Assembly (NCBI GenBank): GCA_028282905.1 | Contig: JANQGW010000078.1 | Span: 1 to 43,980 of the forward strand | Source of the DNA: Sedimentisphaerales bacterium | GTDB taxonomy: Bacteria; Planctomycetota; Phycisphaerae; Sedimentisphaerales; Anaerohalosphaeraceae | DNA length: 43,980 nucleotides | Reading direction: 5' to 3' | In this document: piece after piece, positions 7,967-16,438 of the stretch | Numbering within the stretch: position 1 is the stretch's first letter | Layout of the letters: the number at the start of each line of letters is the position of its first letter | Notes under the pieces: generated by a model | The model's database searches: none | What the model saw: the letters and a program-made list of their open reading frames with translations, nothing else | What the model was told of the DNA's origin: nothing | Translations under genes and position numbers: made by a program

Positions 7967-9112
7967 ATGGCAAGAAGAAAATCTGTACTCATGGCACTAT
8001 CTTCCACCCACCATGGATTTTTTCGCGGCATTTCCAAATATGCCGGCGAACACGGGTGGCACCTGAATACCTTTATGGCTTATTCAGGTAAAATCCCGCT
8101 GGGGTGGCAAGGCGACGGAATCATCTCCTTTGCCGGATACCGAAACGATTTGGCGGAATTTATCCAACAGATGTCCTGCCCAAAAGTGGAACTGTCATAT
8201 GTCCGGGACGATCTGGACGTTCCCAGAGTCGCCATTGACAACTACCGCATCGGGCAGTTAGCGGCAAACTATTTTCTGGAACGACACTTCAAAAACTTTG
8301 CCTGGGCACCTTTTGCAAAGGACACCCCCAATCGACAGCGTCTGGCCGGTTTTGAAAAATCGCTCCAATCCGCCGGCTGTCGAGTCCATACGCTGCCGAC
8401 AATCATGGTGACAAAAGACCAAACGACCGCAATCAACTGGGCACAGAGCAGAAAAAAACTCATTCGCACGCTCCGACAAATTTCCAAGCCCTTTGCCGTT
8501 TTTTCCTATAATGACGGCGTTGGGGTTGAGGTTATTGACGCCTGCCTTGAAGCAGAATTACTGGTACCGGAACAGGTTGCCGTACTGGGGGTTGATAACG
8601 ATCAGATCGTTTGTGAATCGGTCCCTATTCCGCTTTCCAGCATTCAGTTAGATTTAGACGTCCTTGCGTACGAAGGGGCCGCTTTGCTGGATAAACTGAT
8701 GAATGGACAAAGTCCGCCGGAAACAGTTCTCCGTGTTCCTCCACATGGCACTTTCACACGGATCAGCACGGACATTCTCGCCATTGACAACGTCGAAATT
8801 GCCAAGGCTCTGCGTTATATCTGGACTCATTACACAGATGCTTCTTTGTCCGTCGAGCAGGTGGCGTCGCAAACAAATCTGACCTCCAGAGGCCTGAGAA
8901 AAGCATTTAGACAGAAGCTAAACCGTTCCATTCACCAGGAAATCATGCGTGTCAGAATGGAAAAAGTCATTGAGTTACTTAAGCACTCTACCCATTCAGT
9001 CAGCACAATTGCCGGCCAAACCGGTTTTTCGAGCGCCAATTATCTTTTCAGGGCATTTCATCGAGAACAAGGCATTAGCCCCGGTCAATTCCGCAAAATA
9101 CACAGAGTTTAA
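7967..9112 (+). CDS. XylR-type AraC-family transcriptional regulator
   Basis: A 381-residue DNA-binding regulator. Residues about 1-265 form a periplasmic-binding-protein/LacI-like sugar sensor domain (SVLMALSSTHHGFFRGISKY, G-D-G-I-I-S-F, V-A-I-D-N-Y, V-A-V-L-G-V-D-N-D). Residues about 275-381 are an AraC double helix-turn-helix (ISTDILAIDNVEIAKALRYI, SVEQVASQTNLTSRGLRKAF, then STIAGQTGFSSANYLFRAFH ending at G-I-S-P-G-Q-F-R). This order is that of E. coli XylR and its many planctomycete relatives, which switch on sugar-use genes when bound to the sugar. It is divergent from the fucose operon with 184 bp between starts, so it most likely controls that operon. The ligand is inferred. Confidence 0.9.
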   Translation: MARRKSVLMALSSTHHGFFRGISKYAGEHGWHLNTFMAYSGKIPLGWQGDGIISFAGYRNDLAEFIQQMSCPKVELSYVRDDLDVPRVAIDNYRIGQLAANYFLERHFKNFAWAPFAKDTPNRQRLAGFEKSLQSAGCRVHTLPTIMVTKDQTTAINWAQSRKKLIRTLRQISKPFAVFSYNDGVGVEVIDACLEAELLVPEQVAVLGVDNDQIVCESVPIPLSSIQLDLDVLAYEGAALLDKLMNGQSPPETVLRVPPHGTFTRISTDILAIDNVEIAKALRYIWTHYTDASLSVEQVASQTNLTSRGLRKAFRQKLNRSIHQEIMRVRMEKVIELLKHSTHSVSTIAGQTGFSSANYLFRAFHREQGISPGQFRKIHRV

Positions 9113-9223
9113 ATAGCTCATTTAATCTCAATAAGCTGCATATGTTCAAAAATTCAAAGCTTTTGCAGGTAAGTCCAGATCCATCCGTAAACCTTACTAT
9201 GACAGTTCCGTTTTAAATGCGGC

Positions 9224-9252
9224 TTTACTTTTGAGACGATTTTCTGTACACT
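9224..9252 (+). promoter_or_regulatory. promoter of the citramalate synthase gene
   Basis: TTTACT (9224-9229), a 17-bp spacer and TACACT (9247-9252) form a plausible vegetative promoter. The predicted start near 9259 lies downstream of a possible TTG start at 9257, which argues that translation begins at the ATG at 9287. Confidence 0.5.
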
Positions 9253-9286
9253 CTCTTTGAATATCAACCCCATTCAGAGATTCTAT

Positions 9287-10855
9287 ATGGAAAAAGTCAA
9301 AATATACGATACCACCCTGCGGGACGGCATGCAGGCTGAGGGCGTCAGTTTTTCCGCGGCGGATAAGCTGATGGTCGCCCGGCGCCTGGATGAGTTCGGC
9401 GTCGATTATATCGAAGGCGGGTTTCCGCTAAGCAACCCCAAAGAAGAAGAGTTTTTTCGGGATATCGGCAAACTGGAGCTTGGCAGCGCCAAAGTCGCAG
9501 CGTTCGGCAGTACCCGACGGGCCGCAAATACGGTCGAAGATGACCCGGGACTGGCCGCCCTGCTGGCATGCGAGGCCCCGGCAATCACGATTGTCGGAAA
9601 AACCTGGGATCTGCACGTTACAGATGTACTGCGATGCAGCTTGGAAGAGAATATTCAATTGTGCGGCGATTCGGTCGCTTATCTCGTCTCTAAAGGCCGG
9701 GAAGTCATCTTTGACGCCGAGCATTTCTTTGACGGCTACAAGGCAAATCCGGATTACGCTATTAACGTCCTGAGAGCCGCTGCCCAAGCCGGAGCCGGCA
9801 CACTGGTCTTGTGCGAAACCAACGGCGGCGCACTGCCGGACGAGGTATTTGATATTACCGAAACAGTCTGCAGAGCTTTGCCGGACGTCATCGTTGGCAT
9901 CCATTGTCACAATGACACAGATTGTGCGGTCGCCAACAGCTTAGCCGCGGTTCGCGCCGGCGCCCGACATGTCCAGGGGACCATCAACGGTCTGGGTGAA
10001 CGCACGGGCAACGCCAATCTTTGCACCATCATTCCGAACCTGTCGCTGAAGATGGGTTTTGAAACCATCGGCGCCAGCAACATTAAAAAGCTGACCGAGA
10101 TGTCACGGTTTGTTTTTGAAATCGCCAACCTGGCACCCAATATGCACATGCCGTATGTCGGTGAAAGTGCCTTCGCCCATAAAGGCGGTCTGCACATTGA
10201 CGCACTGCGGAAAAATGAAAAGACATACGAACATGTCCATCCGGACGCGGTCGGCAACGAACGGCGGTTTTTGATTTCTGAACTATCCGGCGCCTCAAAT
10301 GTTCTGGACAAACTCGAAAAACGGAAAATGATTACGGATAAGTCGCTGGCCCGTAAGATTCTCAACCGTGTTCAGGAGATGGAAAACGAAGGCTACCAGT
10401 TTGAAACCGCCGAAGCCAGTTTCGACCTGCTCATCAAAAAAGAAATCGGCGATTATCAAAAAACTTTTGACCTGCTCAAATATCATATTGACTTCGAACG
10501 CAGTACCGCCGGCGAGATGGTCACCGAAGCCACCGTCAAACTGCAAGTAGATGGAAAAATCGAACACGTCGTCAGCGAAGGCGACGGCCCGGTCAACGCC
10601 CTGGACGGCGCCCTGCGAAAAGCGCTCGAACCGTTTTATCCAAACATCAAAGACATGAGCCTGATTGATTACAAGGTACGTGTCGTTAATGCCCGTGCGG
10701 GAACGGCAGCCAAAGTGCGCGTTGTCATTGAAAGCCGCGACTCCGAAAGCATGTGGGGTACGGTCGGTGTTTCGGAAAACATTATCGAGGCAAGCTGGCA
10801 CGCGCTGGTGGACAGCGTTGAGTACAAGCTCATGAAAGACCGCGAGAAAGCTTAA
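9287..10855 (+). CDS. cimA: (R)-citramalate synthase
   Basis: A 522-residue cytoplasmic enzyme that condenses pyruvate and acetyl-CoA to citramalate, the threonine-independent route to 2-oxobutyrate and isoleucine. The N-terminal barrel opens with V-K-I-Y-D-T-T-L-R-D-G-M-Q-A-E-G, carries the metal-binding HCHNDTDCAVANS, and then NGLGERTGNANL. These belong to the alpha-isopropylmalate synthase/homocitrate synthase family, and the length and L-R-D-G-M-Q-A-E-G form fit the longer CimA group. The last about 120 residues are a LeuA-type regulatory dimer domain, commonly the site of isoleucine feedback. The start is taken at ATG 9287, not TTG 9257, because of promoter position and family alignment. 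No clear ribosome-binding site is visible. It converges on the TonB receptor gene with 25 bp between stops and no evident terminator. Confidence 0.88.
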   Translation: MEKVKIYDTTLRDGMQAEGVSFSAADKLMVARRLDEFGVDYIEGGFPLSNPKEEEFFRDIGKLELGSAKVAAFGSTRRAANTVEDDPGLAALLACEAPAITIVGKTWDLHVTDVLRCSLEENIQLCGDSVAYLVSKGREVIFDAEHFFDGYKANPDYAINVLRAAAQAGAGTLVLCETNGGALPDEVFDITETVCRALPDVIVGIHCHNDTDCAVANSLAAVRAGARHVQGTINGLGERTGNANLCTIIPNLSLKMGFETIGASNIKKLTEMSRFVFEIANLAPNMHMPYVGESAFAHKGGLHIDALRKNEKTYEHVHPDAVGNERRFLISELSGASNVLDKLEKRKMITDKSLARKILNRVQEMENEGYQFETAEASFDLLIKKEIGDYQKTFDLLKYHIDFERSTAGEMVTEATVKLQVDGKIEHVVSEGDGPVNALDGALRKALEPFYPNIKDMSLIDYKVRVVNARAGTAAKVRVVIESRDSESMWGTVGVSENIIEASWHALVDSVEYKLMKDREKA

Positions 10856-10880
10856 GTCGGCTTCACGACAGACTGTTTGA

Positions 10881-12905
10881 TTAAAACTTCAATTGCAAAC
10901 GCGTAAAGAATGTTCGCCCAGGTATCTCGTGCGCAGTGAAGGTTCCGGCAATATAATTTGGGCCGCGTGTCTCATTCAGCAAATCGGTAACACCCACCAT
11001 AAACTGACCTCGCCCATTGGCAAGGTCCTTCGACACTGTCAAATCCAGGCGATGTGCGGGATCAACCGGAAAATAAGAAGTATCTCCGACAATATCGGTG
11101 GTTGTAGCATATCGATAATTCGCATTCAGACAGAGTCCCTGGTCCAGAAACAGCCGCCCGGTAATGCCGACCTTATGCTGGGCAGGCAAATAAGAACGGA
11201 TGAGTTGATGCGGTTCATTCTCCTGAAAATCATTATACGCATACCATAATGCAAGCTGTCCGGTTTGATTGCGAAAACTCAGTTCGGTTTCCACACCCCA
11301 TGTATCAGCACCATTAATATTGTCAGCCGAAAATGAGACGATCGGCGGCGTCTCAGTTCGTTCATAGGCAATCAACCGGTCAAACTGCTGGAAATAGGCG
11401 TTGGCTTGAAATAATGTATTTTCATTTAAATGCCAGGCATAACCGGCTTCTACCGACCAGGTTTCCTCATGATCCAGATCACGCGTATTGTTAATGCGAT
11501 ACAGATAGGTCATGAGTCCCGGGTGGTAAATACGACTGGCCTGACTGTTTCTCAACCCCAGAAATGGTGTGCGGAAAGCGCGGGCAAAACTAAGCCGCAC
11601 GTTATGGTTCTGAGCGTCATCCAATGCGTATAACGCTGTCAAACGCGTTGACCAATCGTGTTCCGTCTCGGAATACCAGTCACTGCGAATCTGGGTTTCC
11701 AGTTTCAATTTCTCGGTTACATCAAATCGGTCAATAAAAAATATTCCCATCGTTCGTTCATCAAACGGTCCGCCCTCACCGGTCAGACTTTCCGGCGAAA
11801 TCTCATGCGTATGGATATGAGTAAACCGGACATTACCACCGACGGAGATATGGTGATCGTTGATCTGCTTGTTGAACTGGAGTTCAATGTCATTTTCGAA
11901 AGTCTTCCACTTCATCATGGACGGCTGCATGGAATTATTGTAATTGCCGGACCACTGCAAATAACCGCTGGTCTCGTCGTCAAAGAAGTGTTCGATTTTG
12001 GCAAAACTTCGAAATGTTTCATATCGTGCGTGACCGCCCGGAAAATACCCGATGAATTCTATATCGCCGCGTTCCAAATGGGAATAGCCCGCACCGAAAG
12101 AAAAAATGGTTTCGTCAGAAATTTCGTATCGGAATTCGTTATCAGTCCGAAAATTTCTGGCGTAGTCCTGCGCGGCATAGCTGTCAAACCCTATCAGGGC
12201 ATTCAGCGCCGGTGTTGATAAAGACATCTTTCCGGCACCGGCGGCGTCGGAATCTTCAAAATCCTCATAACCCACTGAACTGCGCCAGCTCCACCGGCCG
12301 CGCTGACCGGAGAAGCGAATATGATTATAGATGTCACCGTATTCATTCACCGTCGATGACAGCAGCCATCCCGGATCCTGTCCGGGCTGCTTGGTAATAA
12401 TGTTAATGACGCCGGTGAACGCGTTCGCTCCCCAGGCCGCCCCGCCGGGGCCTCGGACAATTTCAATGCGCTCGATATCTTCCATCAGAATGGGATAGCG
12501 GTAAAATTCAGAACCTCCAAAATACGGGCTGTCCGCCGTACGTCCATTAATCAACGTCAGTGTTCGGTCGGCAACAAAATCATGCAATCCCCGAACGCCA
12601 ACGGCATAATGAATCCGGCTCAAAGGAGTCACATCCACGCCGGGCGCAAACTGCAGTATCTCGGGAATACTGGTCAGGCCGCTGTAGTGGATATCATCTG
12701 CGGTAATCACACTGACCGGCACTGACAACCGGCCAATTTCACCTTCGGCGCGTGATGCTGAGATAACAAGGGGGATATCCATCAAATCTTCGATAGACAT
12801 ATTAAACAGATCATTCGGATCATGATGGGCAAAAGCCTGACTGGTCAGGCCCGACACGCCCAGCAGCAAAACGAATATATATTGGATCGTTTTTTTATAC
12901 ATCAT
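10881..12905 (-). CDS. TonB-dependent outer-membrane receptor
   Basis: A 674-residue outer-membrane protein of the CirA/BtuB-like group. A Sec signal peptide ends near SQAFA (about residue 26). The plug domain follows (PVSVITADDIHYSGLTSIPE, GVRGLHDF, RIEIVRGPGGAAWGANAFTG, GVINIITK at about 55-195), and the rest is beta-barrel strands finishing with a terminal Phe (F-T-R-L-Q-L-K-F). The SIEDLMDIPLVISASRAE segment after the signal is typical of this group. It would import iron complexes, vitamin B12 or a glycan fragment with energy from TonB. No TonB, ExbB or ExbD gene is in the window and no B12 element was recognised upstream, so the substrate is open. AGAGGA four bases from the ATG pair is the ribosome-binding site. 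Confidence 0.9.
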   Translation of the reverse strand: MMYKKTIQYIFVLLLGVSGLTSQAFAHHDPNDLFNMSIEDLMDIPLVISASRAEGEIGRLSVPVSVITADDIHYSGLTSIPEILQFAPGVDVTPLSRIHYAVGVRGLHDFVADRTLTLINGRTADSPYFGGSEFYRYPILMEDIERIEIVRGPGGAAWGANAFTGVINIITKQPGQDPGWLLSSTVNEYGDIYNHIRFSGQRGRWSWRSSVGYEDFEDSDAAGAGKMSLSTPALNALIGFDSYAAQDYARNFRTDNEFRYEISDETIFSFGAGYSHLERGDIEFIGYFPGGHARYETFRSFAKIEHFFDDETSGYLQWSGNYNNSMQPSMMKWKTFENDIELQFNKQINDHHISVGGNVRFTHIHTHEISPESLTGEGGPFDERTMGIFFIDRFDVTEKLKLETQIRSDWYSETEHDWSTRLTALYALDDAQNHNVRLSFARAFRTPFLGLRNSQASRIYHPGLMTYLYRINNTRDLDHEETWSVEAGYAWHLNENTLFQANAYFQQFDRLIAYERTETPPIVSFSADNINGADTWGVETELSFRNQTGQLALWYAYNDFQENEPHQLIRSYLPAQHKVGITGRLFLDQGLCLNANYRYATTTDIVGDTSYFPVDPAHRLDLTVSKDLANGRGQFMVGVTDLLNETRGPNYIAGTFTAHEIPGRTFFTRLQLKF

Positions 12906-13373
12906 ATTGTCCTCTACCTATATCGTAGGACTTATCGGTAAAAGTAATGATGCCGTTAAGGGGGGCAACTAAGAAGATTTGGCATTTCTGATCAATAGAG
13001 TTTAATGGATGACAGCCCTTATATTATCGGCAGCTATCAAAAAAAAGACCGAACATATGTAACAAGTGTCCGATAACAGAGCGGCCTTTTAAGCCGATCT
13101 GAAATTGAATCTTGGTGGGCATTTTGGATTCTCTGCGTTTGAGGTCAACAATATCCTTCCCTTATTCAGGCTGTCATCGCCCGCTCCAACTTCATGTTTA
13201 TTCTGTGCCATTTAAACATATAAGCGGTCTTTTGTCTGTTAAATGAATTCCTTTTCAAGAATATTATCTGAGCAATAGTAAAAGTGAACTTTTCGGAAAT
13301 AAAACCAAAAATCAAACGTTCTGTATTAAAAAGGCCATTCAGGTGCCAATGGCGGCGGCCTGTCAATATGTAA

Positions 13374-13396
13374 AATATCTACCACTGGTAAATATT
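13374..13396. promoter_or_regulatory. candidate operator palindrome upstream of the 3-keto-sugar operon
   Basis: AATATCTACC, three bases, then GGTAAATATT form two 10-base arms that are inverted repeats with a single mismatch, centred at 13385. This symmetry and the position 24 bp upstream of a possible -35 element fit a dimeric regulator binding site. No local regulator gene is adjacent, so the cognate protein is unknown. Confidence 0.5.
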
Positions 13397-13420
13397 GAAT
13401 GCAAAAGCCGCCAAACTCGA

Positions 13421-13449
13421 TTACATTCAGGGCACGCTGTGGCTAAACT
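13421..13449 (+). promoter_or_regulatory. possible promoter of the 3-keto-sugar operon
   Basis: TTACAT (13421-13426) and TAAACT (13444-13449) are separated by 17 bp. Each matches the sigma-70 consensus at about four of six positions. It lies 34 bp upstream of the first ATG. Confidence 0.35.
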
Positions 13450-13483
13450 GAAAATCACTAATGAATTACGGGAGACCTAATTT

Positions 13484-14395
13484 ATGAACCGACGTACCTT
13501 TGTCACAACCGCTGTCGCGGCAGGTGCTTCACTCGGAGCCGCGGTTAATTCCGCTTCCGCTGCTGAACAAACCCTCTCATCGAAACCCTTCAAGCTCAAG
13601 TATGCCCCTTCACTGGGCCGGTTCAAACATTTGGCCGGTAATGACCCCATCGACCAGATCCGATTCATGAACGAACAGGGATTTCGGGCCATTTTTGATA
13701 ACGGCCTGAAAGGAAAACCGGCCAAACTGCAGGAAAAGATTGCGGCAACCCTAAAAGAATTCAACATGGATTTGGGACCGTTTGTCGGCTATGCCGATTT
13801 CAGCAAAAAAAGTTTTGTGCTGCCGCCCCATGAAATGAAGGACCAGATTATCTCTATGGCCAAGCAATGGGTTGAGGTCCATCAGCGCACCGGCGTCAAG
13901 TGGGTACTGGCCGTGCCGGGACGATACGATGAACGGCTCGAATGGGATTATCAAACCGCAAATGTCGTGGAGAATCTGAAATGGTGTTCGGATGTTTGCG
14001 AAAAGGCCGGACTGGTCATCGTGCTGGAACCACTGAACCCGCATAACCACCCCGGGCTTTTCCTGACGAAAATGCCGCAGGCCTATCAAATCTGCAAAGC
14101 TGTCAACAGCCCGTCCTGCAAAATCGTCAATGACCTCTATCACCAGCAAATCACCGAAGGCAATCTGATTCCCAATATTGACCGGTCCTGGAGCGAGATC
14201 GCCGCATTCCATCTGGGCGACAATCCCGGCCGAAAAGAACCCGGAACCGGTGAAATCAATTTCATAAACGTCTTCAAGCATTTACATAAAAAAGGATATG
14301 ATGGTGTTCTGTGCTGCGAGCACGGTATCAGCCGCGGGGGAAAAGAGGGCGAGCAGGCCTTTATTGACGCCTACCGGGCTTGTGACACTTTCTAA
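13484..14395 (+). CDS. Tat-exported xylose-isomerase-like TIM-barrel protein (hydroxypyruvate isomerase/sugar epimerase type)
   Basis: A 303-residue protein with an N-R-R-T-F-V twin-arginine signal, probably cleaved after SASA near residue 27. The rest is an AP-endonuclease-2/xylose-isomerase barrel (PF01261). The expected metal ligands are visible: E182 in LEPLN, D217 and H220 in N-D-L-Y-H-Q-Q, H243 in H-L-G-D-N-P-G and E279 in C-E-H-G. The closest general resemblance is to hydroxypyruvate isomerases, but relatives next to Gfo/Idh/MocA and DUF1080 genes act on keto-sugars or sugar epimers. First gene of a four-gene rightward operon, 21 bp before the DUF1080 gene. GGGAGA eight bases upstream of the ATG supports the start. 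Confidence 0.82.
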   Translation: MNRRTFVTTAVAAGASLGAAVNSASAAEQTLSSKPFKLKYAPSLGRFKHLAGNDPIDQIRFMNEQGFRAIFDNGLKGKPAKLQEKIAATLKEFNMDLGPFVGYADFSKKSFVLPPHEMKDQIISMAKQWVEVHQRTGVKWVLAVPGRYDERLEWDYQTANVVENLKWCSDVCEKAGLVIVLEPLNPHNHPGLFLTKMPQAYQICKAVNSPSCKIVNDLYHQQITEGNLIPNIDRSWSEIAAFHLGDNPGRKEPGTGEINFINVFKHLHKKGYDGVLCCEHGISRGGKEGEQAFIDAYRACDTF

Positions 14396-14416
14396 AACGA
14401 ACATAAGGAGATACAC

Positions 14417-15067
14417 ATGAAGATAAGACTTTTTCTTCTGACACTCAGCGCTGTTATCGTGCTGACGCTAAGCGGTTGCGGCCAATCAGTCGCACTCTTT
14501 AACGGTGAGAATCTGGACGGCTGGCAGACCTATCTCGAAGATAAAAACATCGATCCGGCCACCGTCTGGTCAGTCAAAGATGGTGTCATTCACTGCAAAG
14601 GCAAGCCGAACGGTTTTATCCGCACCCTTGAAGACTACTCGAACTATGCCCTGCATCTGGAATGGCGATGGGTTAATAAGCCAACCAACAGCGGCGTGCT
14701 GCTGCATTCAACCGGCGACAACAAAATCTGGCCGCTGTGTATTGAGGCGCAGTTAAAACACGAACACGCCGGCGACTTTGTCACGATCCAGCAAGGCTCC
14801 GCTGTTACCGTTAACGGGCAGCGGGTTCAGCCGCCGGCAGGAAAAATCTTCAACGTTGCCGCCAAACAGCACGACAGCAACGAAAAACCGGCGGGCCAGT
14901 GGAACAGCTATGACATTGTATGCAAAGACGACACGATCACACTGACGGTCAATGGCATCTTACAGAACACCGCCACCAATACATCATTGACCAGCGGCGC
15001 GATCAGTCTGCAATCGGAAGGCTCGCCAATCGAGTTTCGTAATATCACGATCACCCCTTTACAGTAA
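14417..15067 (+). CDS. DUF1080 lipoprotein, probable 3-keto-glycoside hydrolase/lyase
   Basis: A 216-residue lipoprotein (signal ending T-L-S-G-C, Cys21) of the DUF1080/3-keto-disaccharide hydrolase family (PF06439), a concanavalin-like fold. Typical motifs are L-F-N-G-E-N-L-D-G-W-Q at about 27-37, V-W-S-V-K-D-G-V-I-H-C-K-G, N-S-G-V-L-L-H near residue 92, the E-A-Q-L-K-H segment and the closing G-A-I-S-L-Q-S-E-G-S-P-I-E-F-R-N-I. Members cleave glycosidic bonds after the sugar has been oxidised at C3, which fits the two oxidoreductase genes directly downstream (10-bp gap to the first). AAGGAG precedes the ATG. The actual glycoside is unknown. Confidence 0.87.
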   Translation: MKIRLFLLTLSAVIVLTLSGCGQSVALFNGENLDGWQTYLEDKNIDPATVWSVKDGVIHCKGKPNGFIRTLEDYSNYALHLEWRWVNKPTNSGVLLHSTGDNKIWPLCIEAQLKHEHAGDFVTIQQGSAVTVNGQRVQPPAGKIFNVAAKQHDSNEKPAGQWNSYDIVCKDDTITLTVNGILQNTATNTSLTSGAISLQSEGSPIEFRNITITPLQ

Positions 15068-15077
15068 AGGATCTGTT

Positions 15078-16409
15078 ATGAATCGACGCGACTTTTTGAA
15101 AACCTCAGCCGCCGCGACTGCCGGATCCCTTTTTCTTGCCGGCAGTACTGCGACAGCGGCATCGGCGAACAGTAAACTCAATATCGCCCTGATCGGCACC
15201 TGGGGACGAGCACTGGCCTTTACCGACACCATCAGTAAGGAAAACGTCGTCGCCCTGTGCGATGTGGACGAAAATCACCTCAACGAGGCCGCCAAACGAT
15301 TCCCCAAGGCCAAAACGTATGTCGATTGGCGAAAATGCCTGGAACAAAAGGACATCGAAGCTGTCATTATTGCAACACCGGACCATACCCACGCGTTCAT
15401 CGCAACATGGGCAATGAACCGCGGTTTTCATGTCTATTGCGAAAAACCGCAGGGCAACAGTGTTGAAGAAGCCCGCTTGGTTCGGGCAACCTATCTGAAA
15501 AACAAAAACAGGCTGGCCACCCAGCTCGGCATCCAGCGTCACGCATTTACGAACTTTAGCAGAGTTCGAGAACTCATCCGTGACGGAGCCATCGGCGACC
15601 TCAGAAGCGTCCATACCTGGGGCAATCGTCAGCTTCGAAGACCCGGGTACCTGCCCGCCAAGGGACAGCCGCCTAAAACACTGCATTACGACCTGTGGCT
15701 CGGTCCTTCGCCTCACCATCCCTACAACCCGGATTATTTCTCCGGTCGTGCCGGCGCCAACTGCCTGCAATGGAACATGTACTGGGACTTTGGTACCGGG
15801 CAGGTCGGTGATATGGGCAGCCATACCATGGACCTGGCCTGGAACGCTATCGACGCCGGGCTGCCGACAAGCGCCACGGCCAAAGGCGACCCGTTCAACC
15901 CGGAAGTAACTCCGGTCAAACTGCACATGACGTTTGAACATCCTGCCAATGATTGGCGCGGTCCCGTTCGCGTCCACTGGCATCAGGGCGGTGCAATGCC
16001 GCTGATGTCCAAGTCTTATCCTTTCGTCGATTTGAACAAGATCGGACACGGCGCCATGTTCAAAGGATCGGAGGGCTTTCTGGTCACGAACTACCATAAC
16101 CGTATCATCATACCAGTCGGCAAACGCGGAGACTTAACCTATTACACACCGCGCACGGAAGAAACCGTGATCCCGCCGCTGGGTCACTTCATGGGCGAAT
16201 GGATCAATGCCTGCAAAGGTGACCTGAAGACCTCTTGTGACTTTGACTATGGAGGAACTATGACCGAACAGATGATGCTGGGTCTGGTCGCTTACCGCGT
16301 CGGCCAAAAAATCAAGTATGACGGAAAGACCGGACGTGTCACTGATTGCCCACAGGCCAATGAACTGCTAAAACGCCAATACCGTCCCGGCTGGAAACTC
16401 AACGGATAA
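15078..16409 (+). CDS. Tat-exported Gfo/Idh/MocA oxidoreductase
   Basis: A 443-residue NAD(P)-dependent sugar oxidoreductase with the twin-arginine signal N-R-R-D-F-L-K. The Rossmann domain follows and the conserved E-K-P is at 122-124. The C-terminal half carries GDMGSHTMDLAWNA, a sugar/dehydratase-like substrate region. Odd detail: the nucleotide-binding loop reads G40-T-W-G-R-A45 instead of the usual G-x-G-x-x-G, with a Trp and a final Ala. Relatives exported by Tat in planctomycetes and Bacteroidetes carry a tightly bound cofactor and oxidise or reduce C3 of glycosides. It lies between the DUF1080 gene and a second family member, which suggests the two dehydrogenases pass the cofactor or keto intermediate between oxidative and reductive steps; this is inference. 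Confidence 0.87.
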   Translation: MNRRDFLKTSAAATAGSLFLAGSTATAASANSKLNIALIGTWGRALAFTDTISKENVVALCDVDENHLNEAAKRFPKAKTYVDWRKCLEQKDIEAVIIATPDHTHAFIATWAMNRGFHVYCEKPQGNSVEEARLVRATYLKNKNRLATQLGIQRHAFTNFSRVRELIRDGAIGDLRSVHTWGNRQLRRPGYLPAKGQPPKTLHYDLWLGPSPHHPYNPDYFSGRAGANCLQWNMYWDFGTGQVGDMGSHTMDLAWNAIDAGLPTSATAKGDPFNPEVTPVKLHMTFEHPANDWRGPVRVHWHQGGAMPLMSKSYPFVDLNKIGHGAMFKGSEGFLVTNYHNRIIIPVGKRGDLTYYTPRTEETVIPPLGHFMGEWINACKGDLKTSCDFDYGGTMTEQMMLGLVAYRVGQKIKYDGKTGRVTDCPQANELLKRQYRPGWKLNG

Positions 16410-16438
16410 TCACACTTTAAAGAAAGGTTCAAAATAAA

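Larger units (their letters stand above)
12906..13483. other. 578-bp intergenic region between divergent TonB receptor and keto-sugar operon
   Basis: No convincing gene was found. The leftward frame at 13166-13366 has no family resemblance, no ribosome-binding site and an odd composition. The region is more AT-rich than its neighbours. What can be supported lies at its right end: a near-perfect 23-bp palindrome (13374-13396), a possible promoter (13421-13449) and a GGGAGA ribosome-binding site at about 13470-13475. Confidence 0.5.

Noticed and set aside
9257..9286. Ten-codon N-terminal extension of citramalate synthase from TTG 9257
   Set aside because: The predicted transcription start (about 9259) lies downstream of that codon, and family alignment begins at the ATG at 9287.
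12906..13050. Cobalamin riboswitch ahead of the TonB receptor
   Set aside because: No B12-box-like sequence or matching fold could be traced on the minus strand.
13166..13366. 66-residue leftward frame in the TonB/keto-sugar spacer
   Set aside because: No ribosome-binding site, no domain, low-complexity composition and no neighbour support.
15105..16097. Long leftward reading frame antisense to the first Gfo/Idh/MocA gene
   Set aside because: No family resemblance; it mirrors a strongly supported gene with clear motifs, as do similar frames at 16514-17305, 13751-14281, 9428-9910 and 11658-12218.
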